From NCBI RefSeq assembly GCF_900111305.1, contig NZ_FOGS01000001.1:124001-188000 (forward strand): 64,000 bases of DNA. Direction: 5' to 3'. A program made the position numbers and the translations under genes. Under the pieces are notes generated by a model. That model worked only from the letters and a program-made list of their open reading frames with translations, did not search any database and was not told where the DNA came from. This stretch comes from Vreelandella subterranea (GTDB taxonomy: Bacteria; Pseudomonadota; Gammaproteobacteria; Pseudomonadales; Halomonadaceae). Position 1 is the first letter of the stretch. The number at the start of each line of letters is the position of its first letter. Shown here in pieces: positions 33,881-43,942 of the stretch.

Positions 33881-34747
33881 ATGCAGAAGATGAAAATCGG
33901 CCTGATTCAAATGGGCCTGAAAACCAGCACCGACCTGGAACCCGCGGCCATCCGCGACGCCATGAACGAAGCCCACCTGCCGATGATCGAGAAAGCGGCA
34001 GAACAGGGCGTGCAGGTGCTCTGCTTCCAGGAAGTGTTCAACCAGCCCTACTTTTGCCCCAGCCAGGACGGCAAGTGGTATGCCGCCGCCGAACAGGTGC
34101 CGGAGGGCCCCACCTGCCAGATGATGCAAAAACTCGCCGCCAAGCACCGCATGGTCATCATCGTCCCCGTGTACGAAGAAACCGAGACTGGCGTGTACTA
34201 CAACACCGCCGCGGTGTTCGATGCCGACGGCAGCTACCTGGGCAAGTACCACAAAACGCATATCCCCCAGATCGCGGGCTTTTGGGAGAAGTTTTTCTTC
34301 AAGCCGGGCAAATCCAACTGGCCGGTGTTCGATACCGCCTTTGGCAGAATCGGCGTGTATATCTGCTATGACCGCCACTTCCCCGAGGGCTGGCGGGCGC
34401 TGGCACTCAACGGCGCCGAGGTGATTTTCAACCCTTCCGCCACCGTCGCCGGGCTCTCCCAATACCTGTGGGAGCTGGAGCAGCCCGCCTCGGCCGCGGC
34501 CAACGGCTGCTTTATCGCCGCCATCAACCGCGTGGGTACCGAGGCACCGTGGAATATCGGCAATTTCTACGGCTCCAGCTATATCGTTAACCCGCGCGGC
34601 AAGATCGAGGCCCAGGCCAGCGAAACCGAGGATGAACTGCTGGTCCACGAGATCGACCTGGACATGGTGCGCGAGGTACGCAACAACTGGCAGTTCTTCC
34701 GCGACCGCCGCCCGGAAACCTACACCCGTCTGACCGACGGCGAGTAG
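33881..34747 (+). CDS. Beta-ureidopropionase (N-carbamoyl-beta-alanine amidohydrolase), nitrilase superfamily
   Basis: The 288-residue enzyme is predicted to hydrolyse N-carbamoyl-beta-alanine to beta-alanine, CO2 and ammonia. The nitrilase triad is visible: Glu in 'CFQEVFNQPYF', Lys in 'KYHKTHIP' and Cys162 in 'YICYDRHFPEGWR'. The ATG at 33881 follows AGAGGG; a 29-residue longer form is possible but has no ribosome site. It is the first gene of the reductive pyrimidine operon and carries out its last step. Confidence 0.92.
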   Translation: MQKMKIGLIQMGLKTSTDLEPAAIRDAMNEAHLPMIEKAAEQGVQVLCFQEVFNQPYFCPSQDGKWYAAAEQVPEGPTCQMMQKLAAKHRMVIIVPVYEETETGVYYNTAAVFDADGSYLGKYHKTHIPQIAGFWEKFFFKPGKSNWPVFDTAFGRIGVYICYDRHFPEGWRALALNGAEVIFNPSATVAGLSQYLWELEQPASAAANGCFIAAINRVGTEAPWNIGNFYGSSYIVNPRGKIEAQASETEDELLVHEIDLDMVREVRNNWQFFRDRRPETYTRLTDGE

Positions 34748-34763
34748 CCCGGCCACAGGATAA

Positions 34764-36218
<1,455 letters not shown>

Positions 36219-36276
36219 CCCATAAAGAACGACCAAGACCAACAGCTGTGCCCATAACAACAGCGGAGGCTCTACC

Positions 36277-37656
36277 GTGACTAGCCAACTGAACCATCTA
36301 CCCAGCGCCAAAGAGGTCGGCACTTACGACCCAGCTACGCTGGCAAGCAACTTTAGCGATCTTCACCCACCGCTGACGCACCGACAGGCGATGATCGAAA
36401 GCCAGCGCTGTCTTTACTGCTTTGATGCGCCCTGCGTGGAGGCCTGCCCGTCGGAGATCGACATCCCCAGCTTTATTCGCCAGATCAGCGAAAACAACAT
36501 CAACGGCGCGGCGGAGACCATTCTGGAAGCCAACATCCTGGGTGGCAGCTGCGCCAGGGTGTGCCCCACCGAAATCCTCTGCGAGCGCAGCTGCGTGCGC
36601 AACCACGACGCCGAGTGCCAGCCGGTGCTGATCGGCTTGCTGCAGCGCCACGCCACTGACCATATGCAGTTCGATGGCCACCCGTTCAAGCGGGCGGCCA
36701 CCACCGGTCGGCATATTGCCGTGGTGGGCGCCGGGCCGGCAGGGCTCTCCTGCGCCCATCGACTGGCAATGCTCGGCCACCAGGTGACCATTTTTGAAGC
36801 CGAACAAAAGCCCGGCGGGCTCAACGAGTACGGCATCGCCCGCTACAAGATGACCGACGACTTCGCCCGCAAGGAAATCGAGTTTCTGCTCGAGATCGGC
36901 GGCATCGATATTCAGTATGGGAAGCGCCTGGGCGACAACCTTGAACTCGCTAATCTGCACAAACAGTACGACAGCGTATTCCTCGGCTTAGGCCTGGGTG
37001 CCAGCCGCGCTTTAGGGCTAACCGGCGACGATGCACCCGGCCTGATGCCCGCCGTGGACTACATCAAGACCCTGCGTCAAACCGATGACCTGGGCAGCCT
37101 CGCCGTGGCCAAGCGCTGCATCGTGATCGGTGCGGGCAACACCGCCATCGACATGGCCACCCAGATGGCCCGCCTGGGCGCCAGCGAGGTAACGCTGGTC
37201 TACCGCCGCGGCGTCGAGGCGATGTCCGCCACCGACCACGAGCAGGAGATCGCCAAAGCCAACGGCGTGCGCATGATCACCTGGGCGCAACCCGACGACA
37301 TTCTGCTGGACAGCCAAGGCCGGGTGGTTGGCATGCGCTTTGCCAAGACCCGGGAACAGTCAGGGAAGTTAACCGCCACCGGCGAGACCTTCGAGATTGA
37401 AGCCGACGCCATCTTCAAGGCGATTGGCCAGGGCTTTGATGGTGAAAGTCTCAGCGACGCCACCGCCGCCGAGCTTGCCCGGGACGGCGAACGCATCCAC
37501 GTCGATGACATGTTCCGCACCTCACTGGCAAATGTTTACGCCGGTGGCGACTGCGTGAAGCCCGGTCAGGATCTTACCGTACAAGCCGTTCAGCACGGCA
37601 AACTGGCGGCGCACGCTATTCATCAGGCGCTCACCGCCAAGCAGGAGGCCGCATGA
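36277..37656 (+). CDS. preT: Dihydropyrimidine dehydrogenase (NAD+) subunit PreT
   Basis: This 459-residue flavoprotein subunit passes electrons between NAD(H) and PreA. Its N-terminal Fe-S region has 'CLYCFDAPCVEACP' and 'CARVCPTEILCERSC'. A FAD site 'VVGAGPAGLSCA' (about residue 150) and an NAD site 'VIGAGNTAIDMA' (about 285) follow. It corresponds to the N-terminal half of the mammalian enzyme. The start is a GTG at 36277, 7 bases after GGAGG. It overlaps preA by 4 bases (ATGA). Confidence 0.94.
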   Translation: MTSQLNHLPSAKEVGTYDPATLASNFSDLHPPLTHRQAMIESQRCLYCFDAPCVEACPSEIDIPSFIRQISENNINGAAETILEANILGGSCARVCPTEILCERSCVRNHDAECQPVLIGLLQRHATDHMQFDGHPFKRAATTGRHIAVVGAGPAGLSCAHRLAMLGHQVTIFEAEQKPGGLNEYGIARYKMTDDFARKEIEFLLEIGGIDIQYGKRLGDNLELANLHKQYDSVFLGLGLGASRALGLTGDDAPGLMPAVDYIKTLRQTDDLGSLAVAKRCIVIGAGNTAIDMATQMARLGASEVTLVYRRGVEAMSATDHEQEIAKANGVRMITWAQPDDILLDSQGRVVGMRFAKTREQSGKLTATGETFEIEADAIFKAIGQGFDGESLSDATAAELARDGERIHVDDMFRTSLANVYAGGDCVKPGQDLTVQAVQHGKLAAHAIHQALTAKQEAA

Positions 37657-38987
37657 ATACCCTCAACTTTACCCCCCCAGGCAAACACAACAGCAGTGAC
37701 AGCGTGGTCAACGGCGTTGATATATCGGTGAACTTCGCCGGCATCAAGGCCCCGAATCCATTCTGGCTGGCATCCGCACCGCCCACCGACAAGGCCTACA
37801 ACGTGGTGCGCGCCTATGAAGCGGGCTGGGGCGGCGTGGTGTGGAAAACCCTCGGCGAAGAACCGCCTGCGGTGAACGTCTCCTCGCGCTATTCGGCCCA
37901 CTACGGCAAAAACCGCGAGGTGATCGGCTTTAACAATATCGAGCTGATTACCGACCGCTCGCTTGAGATCAACCTGAAAGAAATCACCCAGGTGAAAAAG
38001 GACTGGCCCGACCGGGCGCTGATCGTCTCCATCATGGTGCCCTGCAACGAAGAGGCCTGGGCGTATATTCTGCCCCTGGTGGAAGCCACCGGCGCAGACG
38101 GTATCGAGCTCAACCTGGGCTGCCCCCACGGCATGCCCGAACGCGGCATGGGCGCGGCGGTGGGGCAGAACCCGGACTTGATCGAGAAGGTCACCTACTG
38201 GTGCAAGAAGCACTACTCCAAACCGGTAATCGTCAAACTCACGCCCAATATCACCGATATCCGTGCAGGCTCTCAGGCGGCGCTGCGCGGCGGCGCCGAC
38301 GCGGTATCGCTGATCAACACCATCAACTCGATCACCAGCATCGACCTGGACAACATGGTCGCCAAACCCACCGTCGGCCACCAGAGCACCCACGGCGGCT
38401 ACTGCGGCAGCGCCGTGAAACCCATCGCGATGAATATGGTCGCGGAAATCGCCCGGGACCCGGCGACGCCCACACTGCCGATTTCCGGCATCGGCGGCAT
38501 TGCCACCTGGCGGGATGCGGCGGAGTTTATCGCCCTGGGGGCGGGCAGCGTGCAGGTGTGTACCGCGGCGATGCTCAACGGCTTCCGGATTGTGGAGGAG
38601 ATGAAAGACGGGCTTTCCCGCTGGATGGCGGAAAAAGGCTACGCCTCGATCGAGGCGTTTTCGCGCAAGGCGATTCCCCAGACCACCGACTGGAAACATC
38701 TGGATATCAACTTCAAGACCATCGCCAAGATCGACCAGGACCTGTGTATCGAGTGCGGCCGCTGCTATATCGCCTGCGAGGATACCTCCCACCAATCGAT
38801 TGCCAAGCTGACCGAGCAGGACGGTTCGCGGCGCTATGAGGTGATTGAGGAAGAGTGCGTGGGCTGCAACCTGTGCCAGATCACCTGCCCGGTGGAAAAC
38901 TGCATCACCATGGTCCCGCAGGAAACCGGCCAACCCTTCCTGGCCTGGGATAACGACCCACGCAACCCCTTCCGTGCGGCTTCTTGA
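37653..38987 (+). CDS. preA: Dihydropyrimidine dehydrogenase (NAD+) subunit PreA
   Basis: This 444-residue FMN subunit reduces uracil or thymine. The catalytic cysteine is probably Cys157 in 'LNLGCPHGMPERGMG'. 'TPNITDIRAGSQAALRGGADAVSLINT' is the FMN barrel. Two [4Fe-4S] motifs close the protein ('CIECGRCYIACED' and 'CVGCNLCQITCP'). PreA with PreT makes the first step of the reductive pathway, followed by the two hydrolases upstream in the operon. A terminator hairpin follows 13 bases after the stop. Confidence 0.95.
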   Translation: MNTLNFTPPGKHNSSDSVVNGVDISVNFAGIKAPNPFWLASAPPTDKAYNVVRAYEAGWGGVVWKTLGEEPPAVNVSSRYSAHYGKNREVIGFNNIELITDRSLEINLKEITQVKKDWPDRALIVSIMVPCNEEAWAYILPLVEATGADGIELNLGCPHGMPERGMGAAVGQNPDLIEKVTYWCKKHYSKPVIVKLTPNITDIRAGSQAALRGGADAVSLINTINSITSIDLDNMVAKPTVGHQSTHGGYCGSAVKPIAMNMVAEIARDPATPTLPISGIGGIATWRDAAEFIALGAGSVQVCTAAMLNGFRIVEEMKDGLSRWMAEKGYASIEAFSRKAIPQTTDWKHLDINFKTIAKIDQDLCIECGRCYIACEDTSHQSIAKLTEQDGSRRYEVIEEECVGCNLCQITCPVENCITMVPQETGQPFLAWDNDPRNPFRAAS

Positions 38988-38999
38988 TAAACGACCTAT

Positions 39000-39040
39000 A
39001 AAACGCCACCGCCCCCACTAAGTGAAGGTGGTGGCGTTTT
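39000..39040 (+). terminator. Terminator of the pyrimidine operon
   Basis: An 11-base stem (AAAACGCCACC at 39000-39010 against GGTGGCGTTTT at 39030-39040) with inner CACT/AGTG pairing ends in TTTT. It shares its left arm and following GCCCCCAC with the terminator at 41667-41705. Confidence 0.8.
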
Positions 39041-39077
39041 GCTGTATCACCTCATCCATATGGGCCTCGGCCTGATT

Positions 39078-39096
39078 GAACTGACCAATTCAGTTC
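39078..39096. promoter_or_regulatory. Inverted repeat upstream of choline-sulfatase gene, possible operator
   Basis: GAACTG and CAGTTC are separated by 7 bases within the 302-base gap before betC. That gap holds the preceding terminator and nothing else I can identify as a gene. The local regulator is a broken LysR gene, so the site could be unused or served by a distant regulator such as BetI. Confidence 0.3.
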
Positions 39097-39289
39097 GCCT
39101 TGATACATTAATGACGGTAACAGATACGATCACTGAATCGTCGATTCTGCCAGAGACCTATGTGAGTTAGGGCTCAGGGGGCGAATAAATCGTTGGTTTA
39201 CCGCCTTCGGGCACGTCATTGTACGGGGATAGAAGTCGCGCTTATACGCCGCTTCGAACGCCAACAATACTCGCCAGGGAGATTCCCAT

Positions 39290-40804
39290 ATGACAAAACC
39301 CAATGTATTGGTGCTAATGGCCGACCAGCTCAACGGCACACTCTTTAAGGATGGCCCCGCCGACTTTTTGCATGCGCCCAACCTCAAGAAGCTGGCCAAG
39401 CGCTCGGTCAACTTCAACAATGCCTACACGCCAAGCTATCTGTGTGCACCGGGGCGTGCCGCCTTCATGTCGAGCCAGTTGCCGAGCCGCACTGGCGTAT
39501 ACGACAACGCGGCGGAGTTTCCCTCAAGCGTGCCGACCTGGGCGCACCATTTGCGCCGCGCCGGCTATTCCACCTGCTTGTCGGGAAAGATGCACTTCGT
39601 CGGCCCCGACCAGCTTCATGGCTTCGAGAAACGCCTGACCACCGATGTCTACCCGGCTGATTTCGGCTGGACACCTAACTACACCAGGCCGGGTGAGCGT
39701 ATCGACTGGTGGTACCACAACCTGGGGTCGGTGACAGGGGCTGGCGTTGCTGAAATTTCCAACCAGATGGAATACGACGACGAAGTCGCGTTCCACGCCG
39801 AGCAGAAGCTGTACGACCTGTCGCGCGGTCACGACGAGCGTCCCTGGGCGCTGTGTGTCAGCTTCACCCACCCGCACGATCCGTATGTGGCGCGTCGCCA
39901 ATACTGGGATTTATATAATGACTGCGAGTATCTTGAGCCGCAGCAAGGGCCCGTACCTTTCGATGAGCTGGATCCGCATTCCCAGCGGATTTTCGAGGCC
40001 AACGATTACACCAAGTTCAATATCCAGCCCCAGGATGTGCGCAACGCTCGCCAGGGCTATTTCGCCAACATCTCCTATATCGACGACAAGATCGGCGGCG
40101 TTCTCGACGTGCTCGAGCGAACCCGTATGCTCGACAACACGATTATCGTGGTATGCGCCGACCACGGCGACATGCTTGGCGAAAAGGGCCTGTGGTTCAA
40201 GATGAGCCCCTATGAAGGCTCGTCTCGGGTACCGCTGATGCTGTCTGCACCGGGGATCGAACCGCGCAATATCGAGGACCCGGTATCGATCATCGATATC
40301 AACACCACCATCGCCGACCTGGTCGGCATCGACCTGTCCTCGATCGCGCCCTACACCGATGGCCAGTCGCTGCTTCCCTTGACCCGAGGCGAGAAGCGCG
40401 ACGCGCCGGTTTACATGGAATACGCCGCCGAGGCGAGCTATTCGCCCATCGTGACCATCCGCGAGGGCAAGTGGAAATTCAACTATTGCGAGATCGATCC
40501 GCCGCAGCTATTCGACCTGGAGGCCGACCCGCTGGAACAGCACAACCTGGCAGCACATCCCGACTACGCCGAGATACTGGCCGACTATCAAGCCAAGGTG
40601 CACAAGCGCTGGGATTTGAAAGCCTTCGATGCCGATGTGCGCGCTTCCCAGGCGCAGCGCCTGATCGTCTACGAGGCCCTGCGCAATGGCCACTACTATC
40701 CGTGGGACTACCAGCCGCTGCAGGACGCTTCCGAACGTTACATGCGTAACCACATGGATCTCAACGAAGTCGAAGAAGCCCAGCGCTATCCCCGTGGCGA
40801 ATAA
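39290..40804 (+). CDS. betC: Choline-sulfatase BetC
   Basis: The 504-residue protein is predicted to hydrolyse choline O-sulfate to choline and sulfate, feeding osmoprotectant synthesis. The sulfatase signature 'LCAPGRAAFMSSQLPSRTG' places the formylglycine precursor at Cys52 (CAPGR instead of the usual CxPSR). Metal ligands include Asp in 'MADQLNG' and 'CADHGDMLGEKGLWFK'. The C-terminal 'LRNGHYYPWDYQPLQDASERYMRNHMDLN' is typical of BetC. There is no signal peptide, which fits a cytoplasmic enzyme. AGGGAG precedes the start. It is followed by a strong terminator. Confidence 0.92.
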   Translation: MTKPNVLVLMADQLNGTLFKDGPADFLHAPNLKKLAKRSVNFNNAYTPSYLCAPGRAAFMSSQLPSRTGVYDNAAEFPSSVPTWAHHLRRAGYSTCLSGKMHFVGPDQLHGFEKRLTTDVYPADFGWTPNYTRPGERIDWWYHNLGSVTGAGVAEISNQMEYDDEVAFHAEQKLYDLSRGHDERPWALCVSFTHPHDPYVARRQYWDLYNDCEYLEPQQGPVPFDELDPHSQRIFEANDYTKFNIQPQDVRNARQGYFANISYIDDKIGGVLDVLERTRMLDNTIIVVCADHGDMLGEKGLWFKMSPYEGSSRVPLMLSAPGIEPRNIEDPVSIIDINTTIADLVGIDLSSIAPYTDGQSLLPLTRGEKRDAPVYMEYAAEASYSPIVTIREGKWKFNYCEIDPPQLFDLEADPLEQHNLAAHPDYAEILADYQAKVHKRWDLKAFDADVRASQAQRLIVYEALRNGHYYPWDYQPLQDASERYMRNHMDLNEVEEAQRYPRGE

Positions 40805-40844
40805 GACCACGGCAGATCACCTCGCCTGAGCCGAGTCGGCAAGC

Positions 40845-40877
40845 AACGCCCGTACCTGTTAGGTACGGGCGTTTTTT
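40845..40877 (+). terminator. Rho-independent terminator of betC
   Basis: A perfect 12-base stem (AACGCCCGTACC at 40845-40856 against GGTACGGGCGTT at 40862-40873) with loop TGTTA is followed by a T-run to about 40877. It overlaps the 3' end of the broken LysR gene on the other strand. Confidence 0.88.
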
Positions 40878-41526
40878 CTTTCGTAGGAGATGGTAAAAAC
40901 CTCTTTGCCGAACGCCTCGTCCAGCAAAGGGAACATCACGTCACCTTGTGTTCCGCATACGACGCAGATCGCCGTTAGTGCCACGCCCTGATGCGCGAGA
41001 GCCGCATTCAGCAACAGGGCATAATTATGGTAGGCAAAGACCTCGTCTCTTGGCGTCGGCAAGCCCATCCCCGCATGCTGACACCACTGTGCCCAATCGA
41101 GCCAGCGGGGATCTTTGATATCCTGGTGCAATAGCGCCAGACGGGAAAGCTGCGCTGTCGTCAGTGTGCCCTTCAAACCCTGCGCCTGCGCGTAGTCAGG
41201 ACTGCATACCGGGAACACCGCTTCTTTGGCCAGCAACACTCCCTCTTCCTGGGGTATGTAAGGGCCAAAACGGATAGCCACATCCGCCGCTTGCAGTTCA
41301 GGGTCATCGGCACGATCAACCGTCACCAGCTTGAAAGTCAACGTCGGAAACGCCTGTTTGAGCGCTGGCAATAACGGTAACAAACACAGGTGGGTAAACC
41401 CGGAACCCGCCGCGAGATCGTCGGTTGGGTCGCGCGCGCCTCGTCGGCAGCCGCCGTCATCGAACCCAGGCGCGCCGTGGCCTCGAACGCAATTAACGAC
41501 TTCATGGACGGGGGTGGGTAGCACAC
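40859..41526 (-). pseudogene. LysR-family regulator remnant (probably of choline-sulfate utilisation), internal deletion with frameshift
   Basis: The N-terminus in one frame reads 'MKSLIAFEATARLGSMTAAADEARATQPTISRR', a LysR helix-turn-helix. After that point the sequence continues in another frame as 'GSGFTHLCLLPLLPALKQAFP', the beginning of a LysR effector domain that then runs to a normal end. The roughly 60 residues that should lie between (rest of the DNA-binding domain and linker helix) are absent. So a deletion removed the wing and linker and shifted the frame. LysR genes beside betC often control choline-sulfate use; that identity is inferred. Confidence 0.75.
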
Positions 41527-41666
41527 CAGCGAGGCCTCCGCGTTTTAAGCTTCAATCATAGGCCCAGCGTTTAGCATTGATGGGCCTTATGCAAGGCACT
41601 TTAACAGACGGCAGGCGCATGGCCGCGACTTTGCGTCCGCGGGCTTCCGCTAATTAACGCCCGATG

Positions 41667-41705
41667 AAACGCCACCGCCCCCACAGAGTGAGGGCGGTGC
41701 GTTTT
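41667..41705 (-). terminator. Terminator downstream of the chemoreceptor gene
   Basis: AAACGCCACCGCCC at 41667-41680 pairs with GGGCGGTGCGTTT at 41692-41704 apart from one bulged base. It lies 75 bases beyond the chemoreceptor stop on the minus strand, ending in TTT on that strand. Its sequence closely copies the terminator at 39000-39040. Confidence 0.65.
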
Positions 41706-41779
41706 GTAAGCGCTGACTCGTTATCCAGCGCGAGGCGCCTTAAACCAAGAACTCATCAGGCAACCTGCGGGCTTGATCC

Positions 41780-43459
41780 TTAAAATTCTTCCCACTCTTG
41801 ATCAGCGGTTACCGCTGCTTTCGCCTTTTTTCCCCCTTGGGTGGCGGGCCGCAAAAGCGCCGGCTGCGTTTGGGGCGAGGTCAGCGGGGCATGCTGGGTG
41901 CGACTTTCGCCTTCCGCTAAACGGAAGACGGATACCACGCTTTCAAGCCGCGCCGCCTGATCTTCCAGTGAACTCGCCGCCGAAGAGGCCTCTTGAACCA
42001 GGGCAGCATTCTGCTGGGTGACCTCGTCCATCTGGCTAACCGCCTGGTTGACCTGCTCAATGCCCGAGCTTTGCTCCTGAGACGCCGCCGAGATCTCATC
42101 CATGATATCGGTCACACGGCGCACCGAAGCGACCACCTCACGCATGGTTTCCCCGGCGCTTTCCACCAGGACGGAGCCTTCCTTCACCTGGTTTGATGAC
42201 GCCTCAATCAATGCCTTGATCTCTTTGGCGGCATCCGCACTGCGGCTCGCGAGGTTACGCACTTCGCTCGCCACTACCGCAAAACCACGACCCTGTTCGC
42301 CCGCCCGCGCGGCCTCTACCGAAGCATTCAGCGCCAGGATATTGGTTTGGAAGGCGATAGAGTCGATAACGCTGATAATATCCGACACTTTCTGCGAGCT
42401 ATCTGAAATCCCATGCATGGTGGTGATGACTCGCTCTACCACCTCGCCGCCGTTACTGGCCGTACTTGATGCATCGTTTGCCAACTGGCTGGCCTGGCGG
42501 GCGTTATCGGCATTTTGCTTAACGGTGGCAGTTAACTGCTCCATGCTGGCGGCCGTCTCCTGCAGAGAAGACGCCTGCTGCTCGGTGCGTGACGAAAGAT
42601 CCGCATTGCCAGAAGCAATTTCCCGCGCCCCGATGTGAATGGAGCCACTGCTGTCGCGTACCTCAGAAACGGTTTTAACCAGATTGCTCTGCATATGCTG
42701 CATGGCGCTAAACAGTTTGCCGATCTCGTTGCGGCCACGGTCTCTTACCTTGCCCGACAAGTCGTTTTGAGCAATAAGCTCAAAGTGCGCGACGGCTTCG
42801 TTTAATGGTTTTACAATTGAGCCCACCATGGCGATGCGCACAAATAAAACCATTAAGGCAGCCAATATCAATACGGCGATATCAATATAGCCAATCAACT
42901 GCATATCGCTTTCATAGTCAGCAATCATCAGCCCATTTTGCTCTGCCATATAATCATTGTAAGCAGTGCTCGCCTCAATAAACTGTTGGTTTAAGTCACT
43001 GGCAGACTCTCTTGCGCTACGAAACGCCCCCTCGTCGCTTTCTTCCAAGGCCACTTCCTGGGGCCTTACTCCCTGTTCTATCAAACTCTGGAAACTGGTC
43101 ATCAACCTTTCCACAAGAGGCGTCTCAATAGCAATTTCCTCAAATTGCGAAAAGTAGTCCTGAGCTTCCTGCCGCATTTCCTGTGCTTCAGTCAGGTAAT
43201 CACGCGCTGCGCGGGTATCCCCCTCATAAGATGCGACATAACTATTAACGTAAAAAAGTTGAGCGTTCGCAATCGCTAGCTGACCTCGGTTGACCGAGCG
43301 CATTTGGTCTGCCGCACGGTCAACTTCTCTAAGTGAAGAGCTGCCCTCTTCGCCTCCCCGATGGCCAAGAAATGCGATAATGATAATTAATAATGAAAAA
43401 ATGGCGAGAACGAGGGTTAACCCCATTTTGACGGAAACATTGCTAAGCAGGCGGTTCAT
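41780..43459 (-). CDS. Methyl-accepting chemotaxis protein (4HB-type sensor)
   Basis: The protein has 559 residues. A membrane helix (about 12-32), a four-helix-bundle periplasmic sensor, a second helix (about 187-210) and a HAMP domain precede a signalling domain. The hairpin tip reads '[38 protein letters not shown]'. The C-terminus ends 'QEWEEF', resembling the pentapeptide (NWETF type) that tethers CheR/CheB. The ligand is unknown. A near-consensus sigma-28 promoter lies at 43578-43604, so it should be expressed with flagellar genes. Confidence 0.92.
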   Translation of the reverse strand: MNRLLSNVSVKMGLTLVLAIFSLLIIIIAFLGHRGGEEGSSSLREVDRAADQMRSVNRGQLAIANAQLFYVNSYVASYEGDTRAARDYLTEAQEMRQEAQDYFSQFEEIAIETPLVERLMTSFQSLIEQGVRPQEVALEESDEGAFRSARESASDLNQQFIEASTAYNDYMAEQNGLMIADYESDMQLIGYIDIAVLILAALMVLFVRIAMVGSIVKPLNEAVAHFELIAQNDLSGKVRDRGRNEIGKLFSAMQHMQSNLVKTVSEVRDSSGSIHIGAREIASGNADLSSRTEQQASSLQETAASMEQLTATVKQNADNARQASQLANDASSTASNGGEVVERVITTMHGISDSSQKVSDIISVIDSIAFQTNILALNASVEAARAGEQGRGFAVVASEVRNLASRSADAAKEIKALIEASSNQVKEGSVLVESAGETMREVVASVRRVTDIMDEISAASQEQSSGIEQVNQAVSQMDEVTQQNAALVQEASSAASSLEDQAARLESVVSVFRLAEGESRTQHAPLTSPQTQPALLRPATQGGKKAKAAVTADQEWEEF

Positions 43460-43577
43460 GGTGCCGTATTTCTCCAGGCTGGATATATTAGTTAATGGCT
43501 ATTAATACAATCTAGCTGGAGACTAACCAGCGACTCTAGATTCATTAACATTGCCAAACTTGTGTTAGCGAACAACG

Positions 43578-43604
43578 TTATCGGCCTGAAAAACATCTAC
43601 TTTA
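43578..43604 (-). promoter_or_regulatory. Sigma-28 (FliA) type promoter of the chemoreceptor gene
   Basis: Read on the minus strand, the site is TAAAGTAG, 11 bases, then GCCGATAA. The enterobacterial FliA consensus is TAAAGTTT-N11-GCCGATAA, so 14 of 16 positions match with correct spacing. It lies about 120 bases upstream of the chemoreceptor start codon. Confidence 0.75.
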
Positions 43605-43897
43605 GTCTTACTTAACGATATTTATGGCTAATGTACTTATAAATATGAATTATCTAAAAAAAAGAAGGCATTTATAAGATAAAAAAATAAAATAAATTAA
43701 CCCAAGTTATCGTCTTCCGAAATTTGATGTGAACTATCTTTCGAATTGCCGAACAAACTCAGAGCCCAACTCTGTGCTTAAACGCATGAAATGCACACGG
43801 GTGCCCGGTAGGCGTGAAAAGGGGATTGAGGCATTGCGATTGGAACACACTAGCTCAATTGGGCTCGCCAAAGCAGTGTGATGAAACAGGTGTCTAG

Positions 43898-43935
43898 GGT
43901 CTGTTGACGGCTTCGCGATAAAGCGTCAACAGACC
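43898..43935 (-). terminator. Hairpin terminator of the RND efflux operon
   Basis: A perfect 12-base stem (GGTCTGTTGACG at 43898-43909 against CGTCAACAGACC at 43924-43935) has a 14-base loop. It lies 8 bases beyond the RND permease stop on the minus strand. There is no strong T-run. Confidence 0.6.
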
Positions 43936-43942
43936 TTCGGAA

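Larger units (their letters stand above)
43460..43942. other. 483-base intergenic region, AT-rich in the middle
   Basis: No gene is visible. It holds the sigma-28-type promoter at 43578-43604, a markedly AT-rich block at about 43615-43705, roughly 190 bases with no assignable features, and the terminator at 43898-43935. The AT-rich block and the lack of function in the remainder suggest a remnant of lost or inserted DNA, but no transposase fragment is recognisable. Confidence 0.5.

Noticed and set aside
43898..43935. Terminal inverted repeat of an insertion sequence
   Set aside because: The hairpin is a simple stem directly after the RND gene. No transposase fragment, partner repeat or target duplication is visible.
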